A stretch of DNA of 5,504 nt from DASWIV01 sp036397475 (GTDB lineage Bacteria; JAJVIF01; JAPKYR01), in NCBI GenBank assembly GCA_036397475.1, contig DASWIV010000189.1:1-5504 (forward strand), given 5' to 3'. The notes under the pieces were generated by a model. The model did not search any database and was not told the origin of the DNA. It worked only from the letters and a program-made list of their open reading frames with translations. A program made the position numbers and the translations under genes. Shown here one piece after another: positions 1 through 5,339 of this stretch. Within the stretch, counting starts at the first letter, position 1. Each line of letters starts with the position of its first letter.

Positions 1-1033
1 ATCGTCCCTTGAAGCGATGGGATGCGCCGCAAATGCGGTGATTCCGTACGACGAAACATGGCCGATTATAGCGAGCGAGCCACGGCAGTCGGTTTTGAGC
101 GTTGAAAAGATCAACGAGGACAGGCAGATCACGATCCACGATGGCGAGACGCGCCGCCGGGTAAACGAATATATCATACCGATGATGGACAATGGCCAGG
201 TCCCTGTAATCTGCGGATTCCTGGCGACCGATCCGGTCGGAACACTGACCACGCTCGGACGCGGTGGATCAGATACAACCGCTTTCATCCTGGGAAAATA
301 CCTCCATGCGTCGGAAGTAATAATTGTCACCGACCAGCAGGGCGTTCTTAAAGCGGATCCCGCGACAGTCGATTCTCCGGAGAAAATTTCGGTAATCTCT
401 ACCGATCAGCTTGACAGTATGGCGCGGTCGGGAGCGAGGGTCCTGCATCCTCACTCTCTTGTTCACAAAACTCCGGATATGAAAGCAAGGGTGGTAAATT
501 TTGAGTCGCCGGATATTACACAGGGTGGAACACTGATCGAGGGATTTTTGCGTGCTACTTTACGTTCAACTCCTTATCCACTGGCTCTTTTGAACATTGT
601 CGGGGAAGATTTCGAAGAGAATTCAAAGGCCGTGGGAAATATTGTCTCATCTGTGACCGATGCGGCGATTCCTGTGTATGCCTGTTCCCTCACACCAGGA
701 TATCTGGGAGTTTTTGTAAAGGATGAGGATAGCGAACGAGCTTACCATGTGATGCACGGATGCATCGCAAAGGACAAGCGGATGAAGTCGCTCGCCTTGA
801 AGAAGCAGATTGCCAGGGTGACGATTTCGTCTCCGAAATTTCAGGATCAACCCGGGATCCTCGCGATAATCACCAGGTCACTCGGCGAACAGAATATAAA
901 TGTTATAGATTTAGTAACACTTCAGGGGGATATCTCGGTCTTTATAGACTGGGCAGAGCGGGAAAGGGTCATTCGAACCCTCAGGCGCCTTGCTGTAAGT
1001 GCGAGGCTCGACGAGGTCCTGATGGGTAACTGA
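1..1033 (+). CDS. Aspartate kinase, 3' part (5' end outside window)
   Basis: Aspartate kinase phosphorylates L-aspartate with ATP, the first step toward lysine, threonine and methionine. The frame is open from base 2, so the gene enters from the left; about 343 C-terminal residues are visible and the N-terminal ATP-binding segment is missing. Seen in the sequence: the kinase signature GRGGSDTTA (257-283), TDQQGVLKADP (329-361), matching the family's TDVDGVYTADP-type motif, and SGARVLHPHSL just before 460. From about 580 onward there is an ACT-type regulatory region; its last unit (about 812-952) has the classic pattern of strand, QPGILA turn, helix and ISVFIDW strand. ACT domains usually mediate feedback inhibition by lysine or threonine; which effector applies here cannot be told. 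The gene ends in tandem in-frame stops, TGA TAA. It could be lysC or the kinase part of a thrA-like gene, but no homoserine dehydrogenase domain follows. The family call is very secure. Confidence 0.95.
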   Translation, partial: SSLEAMGCAANAVIPYDETWPIIASEPRQSVLSVEKINEDRQITIHDGETRRRVNEYIIPMMDNGQVPVICGFLATDPVGTLTTLGRGGSDTTAFILGKYLHASEVIIVTDQQGVLKADPATVDSPEKISVISTDQLDSMARSGARVLHPHSLVHKTPDMKARVVNFESPDITQGGTLIEGFLRATLRSTPYPLALLNIVGEDFEENSKAVGNIVSSVTDAAIPVYACSLTPGYLGVFVKDEDSERAYHVMHGCIAKDKRMKSLALKKQIARVTISSPKFQDQPGILAIITRSLGEQNINVIDLVTLQGDISVFIDWAERERVIRTLRRLAVSARLDEVLMGN

Positions 1034-1066
1034 TAAGATTTTAAGCGGATAATATCTTGGTCAGGG

Positions 1067-1095
1067 TTGACTAAGTTAAATGCTGAATATATTCT
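1067..1095 (+). promoter_or_regulatory. Probable sigma-70-type promoter for lgt
   Basis: TTGACT (1067-1072, five of six matches to TTGACA) is followed after 17 nt by TATTCT (1090-1095, four of six matches to TATAAT). An overlapping TATATT at 1088-1093 is a better -10 but has a 15-nt spacer. It lies in the gap between the aspartate kinase stop and lgt and points toward lgt. Transcription would begin near 1102, giving a leader of about 80 nt. This is a visual consensus match only. Confidence 0.5.
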
Positions 1096-1107
1096 AACGG
1101 GTTTGTG

Positions 1108-1125
1108 GCCGGGATGATGCCCGGC
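1108..1125 (+). promoter_or_regulatory. GC-rich hairpin in the lgt leader
   Basis: GCCGGG (1108-1113) and CCCGGC (1120-1125) form a perfect 6-bp stem with a 6-nt loop. The copies of GGGTTT on either side (1099-1104 and 1126-1131) are direct repeats. No uridine tract follows, so it is a weak candidate for intrinsic termination of the upstream gene. If the promoter at 1067-1095 is real, the hairpin lies immediately after the transcription start and would be part of the lgt 5' leader. Confidence 0.35.
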
Positions 1126-1174
1126 GGGTTTAGTTATGGATAAAAAAGAGACGCAAATAACATATAAGCGCCGT

Positions 1175-1179
1175 GGAGG
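1175..1179 (+). promoter_or_regulatory. Ribosome binding site that decides the lgt start
   Basis: GGAGG sits 5 nt before GTG at 1185, a good Shine-Dalgarno spacing. The alternative GTG at 1173 overlaps this motif and has no comparable site upstream. The protein then begins MHKILFDFG, which resembles the usual Lgt N-terminus (MHPILF-type), supporting 1185. Confidence 0.65.
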
Positions 1180-1184
1180 CGAAA

Positions 1185-2462
1185 GTGCATAAGATTCTAT
1201 TTGATTTCGGCTCATTGCAGTTGAATCCGATGTTTATCGCGATGATCATCGTCAGCCTTCTCCTGCTGGCGATAGGACAGTCGTATGTCAGCGCGAAGAA
1301 ACTGAAGGTCGGTCCGGCCATGCTTGTAATGGGATCGATCCTCATAATCGGATTATTCATACTGTATTTTATCTGGCAGGCGTTTTTCGCGGAGAAATAT
1401 CCCCCGGACTATACCTTCCCTCACGTATCGATATATACCTACGGATTCATGCTGATGCTGGCGTTCGTGATAGGTGCGTTCTGGCTTATCAGGGAAGGAC
1501 GGATTCGCAAGCCGCTGATCGAAGCCGACACGATACTGGATATTTTTGTCTTTATCATAATAGGTTCGATTATCGGCGCAAGGTTTATTTATATCCTGAC
1601 ACAGTGGAGCGATTATTTCGGACCGGATATACCTGTGACTGAATCAATCAGGCGAGTAATTCAGATAACGGAAGGCGGCCTTTCAATCCATGGAGGAATT
1701 TTTGGCGCACTTATTTTCGGTGCGATTTATATAAAAGCCAAAGGCATGGAATTCTGGGACACTGTCGATTTTTTCATGCCCGCGCTTGCGCTGGGAATAG
1801 CAATAGGGCGAATCGGGTGTTTTTTGAACGGATGCTGCTATGGTATCGCTTGCGAGCCAAATTTCCCGATGGGTGTAAAATTCCCGAATGCCGCGACATG
1901 GGAGTCGAGAGGATATCCGACAGACCTCGCACAGCTTTACGATGCGGGTCAGGCAGCATTGGGAACCGCCGCCCGCCATCCGGCGCAGTTATATGAAGCT
2001 GCCGGCGCTTTCGCCCTGTTTATTTACCTGATGAATTTCAGGCACAACAGGGTGTTCAAGGGACATGTATTCCTGATGTTCGTTATAGGCTACTCAGCTT
2101 TGAGGTTCTGGGTCGAAATGTTCAGGTTCGGAGATCCGGCGGATGCGAAAGGTTCCGCGATCATTTTGTGGAACTCGATCACGGTCGCCCAGCTTGCGTC
2201 GGTTGTCCTGTTTACACTGGCGCTGATTCTTACTCAGGATCTCAAGCGCAGGGCGACACTTGCCAGGATGTTCAAGGGCGAAGAGGCTGAAGAAGTCGAG
2301 GAAGAAGAAGACGAAGAAGAGGAATTAGAGGTCGAGGATGATACCGATGAGGAAATGAAGACTGATCTTGTCTCCGATGATGAAGTTAAGCCTGAACATG
2401 GGACTGATAATCTTCAGGATCTCAATCCGGAAAAGGAAGAGGATAATCCAACGGGCTTATAG
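1185..2462 (+). CDS. lgt: Prolipoprotein diacylglyceryl transferase with N-terminal insert and acidic tail
   Basis: Lgt transfers diacylglycerol from phosphatidylglycerol to the lipobox cysteine of prelipoproteins in the inner membrane, the first step of lipoprotein maturation. GTG 1185 is preferred over GTG 1173 because of the GGAGG at 1175. Seen (425-aa numbering): YTYG at 84-87 (equivalent to the E. coli Tyr26 motif), GGLSIHGG at 164-171 with His169, GRIGCFLNGCCYG at 208-220, HPAQLYEA, and RFWVEMFR in the last third, matching the Arg/Glu motif RFxVExFR. Many hydrophobic segments fit a polytopic membrane protein. The protein is longer than the usual 260-300 residues for two reasons: about 65 residues with two predicted membrane helices sit between the N-terminal MHKILFDFG piece and the YTYG helix, and a highly acidic tail occupies about 366-425. 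Asn146 and Glu151 of E. coli Lgt align with Cys212 and Cys217. A small lipoprotein gene follows after 54 nt. The family call is secure. Confidence 0.95.
   Translation: MHKILFDFGSLQLNPMFIAMIIVSLLLLAIGQSYVSAKKLKVGPAMLVMGSILIIGLFILYFIWQAFFAEKYPPDYTFPHVSIYTYGFMLMLAFVIGAFWLIREGRIRKPLIEADTILDIFVFIIIGSIIGARFIYILTQWSDYFGPDIPVTESIRRVIQITEGGLSIHGGIFGALIFGAIYIKAKGMEFWDTVDFFMPALALGIAIGRIGCFLNGCCYGIACEPNFPMGVKFPNAATWESRGYPTDLAQLYDAGQAALGTAARHPAQLYEAAGAFALFIYLMNFRHNRVFKGHVFLMFVIGYSALRFWVEMFRFGDPADAKGSAIILWNSITVAQLASVVLFTLALILTQDLKRRATLARMFKGEEAEEVEEEEDEEEELEVEDDTDEEMKTDLVSDDEVKPEHGTDNLQDLNPEKEEDNPTGL
2280..2346 (+). repeat. Low-complexity GAA/GAG tract encoding the acidic Lgt tail
   Basis: This is a purine-rich run of mostly GAA and GAG codons with scattered GAC, GTC and GCT, in frame within lgt, encoding a Glu-dominated stretch. 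The mix of synonymous codons makes a very recent slippage expansion less likely than selection for acidic protein sequence. Confidence 0.7.
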
Positions 2463-2500
2463 CCCTGGAATACCGGTAAAATAACTGAAAATGAGTTTAT

Positions 2501-2506
2501 AAGGAG
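2501..2506 (+). promoter_or_regulatory. Ribosome binding site of the small lipoprotein
   Basis: AAGGAG lies 10 nt before ATG 2517. It supports translation of this short gene, which might otherwise be taken for a spurious reading frame. Confidence 0.6.
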
Positions 2507-2516
2507 TACGAAGAAC

Positions 2517-2723
2517 ATGAAACGATTACTAGCTTGGATACTTGGAATGATTCTCTTGGGTGGCCTGGTCGCATCATGTGCCCCGTCCACTTACGATGGG
2601 GGAGACAATCCGAATCGTCCTCCTGACCAGCAGGTCCTGGAACCCGATGAGTCCGGCACAACCGGAGGCGGAGACACCACGGGAACCACGGAAGAATCCA
2701 CTCCAACAGAAGAAGGTGGATAA
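2517..2723 (+). CDS. Small lipoprotein, unknown function
   Basis: This is a 68-residue secreted lipoprotein. The N-terminus has a charged start (MKR), a hydrophobic core (residues 4-18) and a lipobox VASC with the acylated Cys at 21, followed by Ala-Pro-Ser. The absence of Asp at +2 would not predict inner-membrane retention in an E. coli-like Lol system. The mature part is only 48 residues: polar, rich in Gly, Thr, Glu and Pro, without aromatic residues except one Tyr, and likely disordered. AAGGAG at 2501 supports the ATG. It begins 54 nt after lgt with no convincing terminator between, so the two are probably co-transcribed, and its product would need Lgt. I do not recognise a family. It could be a linker-like surface peptide or a small envelope accessory protein of the entericidin or LptM type, but no homology to those is visible. 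Confidence 0.75.
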   Translation: MKRLLAWILGMILLGGLVASCAPSTYDGGDNPNRPPDQQVLEPDESGTTGGGDTTGTTEESTPTEEGG

Positions 2724-2730
2724 TCAACCT

Positions 2731-2750
2731 GCCGCTATTGGCGGCTTGTT
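2731..2750 (+). terminator. Weak terminator-like hairpin after the lipoprotein gene
   Basis: GCCGC (2731-2735) and GCGGC (2741-2745) form a perfect 5-bp stem with a 5-nt loop, starting 7 nt after the lipoprotein stop and followed by TTGTT. The stem and T tract are both short, so termination would be partial at best. Its position between the lgt-lipoprotein pair and the ECF-type promoter fits a transcription-unit boundary. Confidence 0.3.
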
Positions 2751-2813
2751 AGATGCCAGCTTATACCTGGTGGATTTTCCGACTCCACTAATCATTCCGT
2801 TTGTGCTAATGGT

Positions 2814-2839
2814 GGAACCTTTTCCGGTTGAATACGTCC
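2814..2839 (+). promoter_or_regulatory. ECF-type promoter upstream of the sigma factor gene
   Basis: GGAAC (2814-2818), a 16-nt spacer and CGTC (2835-2838) match the general ECF promoter pattern of an AAC-containing -35 element and a CGTC-like -10 element at the expected distance. It is placed directly before an ECF sigma gene, as expected for autoregulation. The predicted transcription start is near 2845-2847, almost on the ATG at 2847, so the message would be leaderless or the true start codon lies further downstream. This is a consensus match by eye. Confidence 0.5.
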
Positions 2840-2846
2840 AACTCGA

Positions 2847-3548
2847 ATGCCGGGCGATGTGGACCGGGAGTTCGAGGTTACCAGCGAAACATCCCGAAAT
2901 AAATCAGATGGAAGCGCCGGTGCTTGTGTGAACGATGAATCCCGTATAGCCCGGCGCGAGGACCCGGACTTCACCCTCGATGTGAGGGTCCGGGACAGCA
3001 GTCTGGTTCAAGCCAGTATTGCAGGCGATGATGAAGCCTTCGCTGAACTCGTCAGGCTATATTATGACCGGATACGCGCGTATGTTTACCATCACCTCCA
3101 CAGGGAGGATGAACTGGAGGATGCCCTGCAGGAGATCTTCATCAAGGCTTACCAGGCACTCCCTAATTTCCGGAAAAAATCGAATTTTTATACGTGGCTC
3201 TACCGGATCGCGTCGAATTATTGTATCGACAGGCTCAGGAAACGCCGCCTCGAACTGGTCAGTATTGATAATGAAGAATCGTCAGACAGCATCCAGGCGA
3301 AACTTCAAAGCAATTCGGATACCCCGGAGGAGAACCTTACGCGCAAGGAAATGGTCGGCATGATCAGATTGGCGCTTGAGAAACTCGAACCTGTTCATCA
3401 GAATATCATAGTGATGAGGGAGATCGAAGGACTCAGTTATGAGGAAATCAGCGAGACGCTCGAGATCAATATCGGAACTGTAAAAAGCCGTCTTGCGAGA
3501 GCGAGAAATGAATTAAGGGATGTACTTCTGGACATGAACATCCTGTGA
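2847..3548 (+). CDS. ECF-subfamily RNA polymerase sigma factor (RpoE-like)
   Basis: This is an alternative sigma factor directing RNA polymerase to a stress or envelope regulon; it acts in the cytoplasm and is normally held by the anti-sigma encoded next. Seen: sigma region 2 at about 50-134, including DALQEIFIKAYQAL (92-105) and the region 2.3/2.4 block FYTWLYRIASNYCIDRLRKRR (114-134); a short linker; and sigma region 4 at about 173-229 with EGLSYEEISETL and NIGTVKSRLARAR, the helix-turn-helix that reads the -35 element. There is no region 1.1 or 3, which defines the ECF group. The ATG at 2847 gives 233 residues, with about 49 polar residues ahead of the core. In-frame GTG codons at 2928 and 2982 would give 206 and 188 residues, closer to the family norm, but no start has a clear Shine-Dalgarno. 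An ECF-like promoter precedes it and the anti-sigma gene follows after 9 nt. Confidence 0.93.
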   Translation: MPGDVDREFEVTSETSRNKSDGSAGACVNDESRIARREDPDFTLDVRVRDSSLVQASIAGDDEAFAELVRLYYDRIRAYVYHHLHREDELEDALQEIFIKAYQALPNFRKKSNFYTWLYRIASNYCIDRLRKRRLELVSIDNEESSDSIQAKLQSNSDTPEENLTRKEMVGMIRLALEKLEPVHQNIIVMREIEGLSYEEISETLEINIGTVKSRLARARNELRDVLLDMNIL

Positions 3549-3557
3549 CCAGATCCA

Positions 3558-4109
3558 GTGAATCAAATGGACAGACTTGAAGCGATAGATAATCTGCAGG
3601 CTTATCTCGACGGGGAACTCAATCCCGATGCCGCCGACCAGGTAAAAAAGCTGATCGACAATGATCAATTTGTCATTGAGGAATACCAGCGCCTGATCCG
3701 CCTGAAAGAAATCCTGAATGAGCTCAGGGAAGTCGAGGTTCCGCCCGGCAATCGCGAGAAATTTATCGACGAACTTCAGTCAAGGATCAATCGTGAGAAA
3801 AAAACCGGATTCACGAAAGTCATTAACTGGAGGCCGTTGTATGCTGCAGCTTTTGTAATCGCCTCTATACTATTCGTTCTCTTTATTGTGCCAAAACCTT
3901 CATCCAACCCGGCCATCGAGCCTGCGTCGGGACTTAACCAGATCCAGAATATGAAAATTGACGCCCTGGTGATGGGGACTCTCGATCTTCATTTCCTGTC
4001 GACAACAGGAGAATTCATGGCAGACCCGGTCACGTCGGGAGGAAAGGTCGCGGTAAGCTGGAAAGTTGTGAAGAACACGCACGGCGATATGTTCGAACAG
4101 TATGAATAA
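3558..4109 (+). CDS. Single-pass membrane anti-sigma factor, without zinc ligands
   Basis: This is the probable cognate anti-sigma of the upstream ECF factor. Seen: an N-terminal cytoplasmic domain beginning LQAYLDGELNPDAADQV (13-29), the pattern that opens anti-sigma domains of the zinc-finger-type and RskA-like families; a helical linker to about 90; one membrane helix (94-112, after Trp91-Arg92); and about 70 extracytoplasmic residues. The usual HxxxCxxC zinc motif is absent, and the protein has no cysteine at all and only two histidines, both outside the domain. The binding fold, if conserved, must hold without zinc. The start may be GTG 3558 or ATG 3567; neither has a clear Shine-Dalgarno, so coupling to the sigma gene is likely. 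The stop overlaps the next start by 8 nt (ATGAATAA), implying coupled translation of the membrane partner. The role is inferred from position, topology and the N-terminal pattern. Confidence 0.8.
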   Translation: MNQMDRLEAIDNLQAYLDGELNPDAADQVKKLIDNDQFVIEEYQRLIRLKEILNELREVEVPPGNREKFIDELQSRINREKKTGFTKVINWRPLYAAAFVIASILFVLFIVPKPSSNPAIEPASGLNQIQNMKIDALVMGTLDLHFLSTTGEFMADPVTSGGKVAVSWKVVKNTHGDMFEQYE

Positions 4110-5316
4110 ATTACCGAAAATAATCGTCTCGGCGGGTATCGCAGTTATTATAACCGGGATAGCGCTACTTGCTTTTTACCTGTGGTGGTCGCGTCCGAAC
4201 CGGCTCTCGGAAGCTGAAATCCGGTCGCTGCTGACAAAGTCGTGGGAGAAGATGTACGCAACAAATCCCCAGGGAAAACGGATTGTCACATACGATATTG
4301 GCGGAAGGCGATTCAGGACCAACGTGAAAGTTCCTCTTGAAAGCCCGGGACAACTTATTGCGAACAGGCTAAATGAAGTTTTCCCTCATGCTGAACCCTA
4401 CCCGGAATTTTTCGATAATTTTACACTGAGCCATCGTGGACGTGTTTTTGTCGCGGGTAGATGGTGCGAGAAGCTGAGGGTGGCTCCAACCGGATACAGC
4501 GGAAACTCAGTCGAGGTTTGGGTCGATCCTGATTCAGGTTTTCCGATGGGAGTCAGGAGGCTTGATTCGGGTGGAGGATTTATCCATGGGTGGAGGTATC
4601 TCGGACGGTTTAATCTTCCGTCAGCCAATGGGGAAACCGATATCGACATGCAGCCGGGGCAGGGATTGTTCGAGCTTTTCCGCGGCATGCATGAAGAGAT
4701 CCCGGAAATTCGATTGCGTGAATTAGGGGCTGATCCGCCGTTTGGATTCCCGGAAACGCTGCCTGGCGGGTTTACATTGTCCAGTGGGCGAAGAATTATG
4801 CAACTGGTGCAGATGGATTCGTTCAGGGATTTTTTCCCCGGACTGGATGCGCCGAACCGTGGACACGGCCAGCCAGACAATCAGGCTCCCCCCGACCAGA
4901 TTGGAATCATGAATTTCGTTTATTCGGACGGGCTGAATAATATCTCGTTGATACATTTTCCTCTCGGGCGCGCTGTTTCATTAACTGGAAGTCCCGACAT
5001 GCTTAAATTGGCGTTACTGCAGAAATCCGAAGAAGTAAACCGGCTGTTTCATACTTCGATGTCGTTCAAAATTACGCCGGGGATGCTGTTCATACTCTAT
5101 GGGGATATCAGCCAGGATGAACTGGACATGGTAATGGGAAGCATCAGTCTTCCCCCTGTGGACCAGGGCTTCTTCCCGGGACATCCGGACCAGGCTCCTC
5201 CGCAGGGTCCAAATGACCAGGAGCGTCCCTTCGGTCGGGGTCCGTTCGGTCCACGCGGTCCGGGGAACAGGAATAACGGTCCTCCCCCCGAAAATTTTCC
5301 GGGTGGAAACAATTAA
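4102..5316 (+). CDS. RseB/MucB-like anti-sigma regulator, membrane-anchored, with Pro/Gly-rich tail
   Basis: This is a 404-residue protein with an uncleaved-looking N-terminal anchor (7-29, no lipobox and no clear signal peptidase site), so the rest should be extracytoplasmic. Residues about 36-170 resemble the LolA-like N-terminal domain of RseB: VFVAGRWCEKLRVAP (115-129), then VEVWVDPDSGFPMGVRRLDSGG (137-158), matching the RseB run of Gly-x-x-Cys, Pro, aspartate-containing strand and D-x-x-G turn. About 203-290 resembles the smaller C-terminal RseB domain, with LPGGFTL (220-226) and YSDGLNNISLI (274-284), like the YSDGL motif of MucB. RseB binds the periplasmic part of the anti-sigma and shields it from site-1 protease, and in E. 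coli also senses lipopolysaccharide. The last 54 residues (351-404) are Pro, Gly, Asn and Gln rich, and a similar Pro-Asp-Gln patch lies at 256-266. It overlaps the anti-sigma gene by 8 nt. Assignment is by motif and gene order. Confidence 0.75.
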   Translation: MNKLPKIIVSAGIAVIITGIALLAFYLWWSRPNRLSEAEIRSLLTKSWEKMYATNPQGKRIVTYDIGGRRFRTNVKVPLESPGQLIANRLNEVFPHAEPYPEFFDNFTLSHRGRVFVAGRWCEKLRVAPTGYSGNSVEVWVDPDSGFPMGVRRLDSGGGFIHGWRYLGRFNLPSANGETDIDMQPGQGLFELFRGMHEEIPEIRLRELGADPPFGFPETLPGGFTLSSGRRIMQLVQMDSFRDFFPGLDAPNRGHGQPDNQAPPDQIGIMNFVYSDGLNNISLIHFPLGRAVSLTGSPDMLKLALLQKSEEVNRLFHTSMSFKITPGMLFILYGDISQDELDMVMGSISLPPVDQGFFPGHPDQAPPQGPNDQERPFGRGPFGPRGPGNRNNGPPPENFPGGNN

Positions 5317-5339
5317 TTTTCCGCCGCAAATTTTCTTCT
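5302..5339 (+). terminator. Hairpin at the convergent gene ends, possible terminator
   Basis: GGTGGAAA (5302-5309) pairs with TTTCCGCC (5318-5325), seven Watson-Crick pairs and one G-T, around an 8-nt loop that contains both stop codons. On the + strand a T-rich stretch (TTTTCTTCT, 5331-5339) follows a few bases after the stem, as in a moderate intrinsic terminator for the sigma operon. The stem could also serve the - strand gene, though its downstream T tract there is weaker. The stem is AT-containing and thus not strong. Confidence 0.4.

Noticed and set aside
580..1030. Apparent swap of the two ACT units in aspartate kinase, since the first resembles the usual second unit
   Set aside because: ACT units in aspartate kinases are interleaved in the fold, so an order judged by eye is unreliable; an alignment is needed before calling it unusual.
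1035..1058. AT-rich inverted repeat (AAGAT...ATCTT) right after the aspartate kinase stop, considered as a terminator
   Set aside because: The stem is AT-rich with a mismatch and is followed by TTGG, not a T tract; it is unlikely to terminate.
1683..1979. Reverse-strand frames of 98 and 61 codons inside lgt
   Set aside because: They lie antisense to the most conserved part of Lgt, including the GRIGCFLNGCCYG motif, and have no ribosome site or domain.
2746..2767. TTGTTA and TATACC considered as a sigma-70 promoter for the sigma factor gene
   Set aside because: The spacer is only 10 nt, too short for a functional sigma-70 promoter.
2769..2789. Inverted repeat GGTGGA / TCCACT in the gap before the sigma gene
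   Set aside because: The stem is five pairs plus one G-T with a 9-nt loop and no T tract; it is expected by chance and has no clear role.
2560..2931. A 123-codon + strand frame spanning the lipoprotein gene, the gap and the sigma start
   Set aside because: It overlaps two better-supported genes in another frame, has no ribosome site and no recognisable domain. The lipoprotein has a lipobox and Shine-Dalgarno, and the gap carries promoter-like sequence.
4398..4880. A 160-codon - strand frame inside the RseB-like gene
   Set aside because: It is antisense to a gene with clear motifs; its Pro/Ser/Gly-rich composition is what the complement of this coding sequence gives, and no family is recognisable.
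5097..5329. Two - strand frames of 71 and 61 codons opposite the RseB-like tail
   Set aside because: They are by-products of the Pro/Gly-rich low-complexity coding sequence and conflict with the better-supported - strand gene that ends at 5313.
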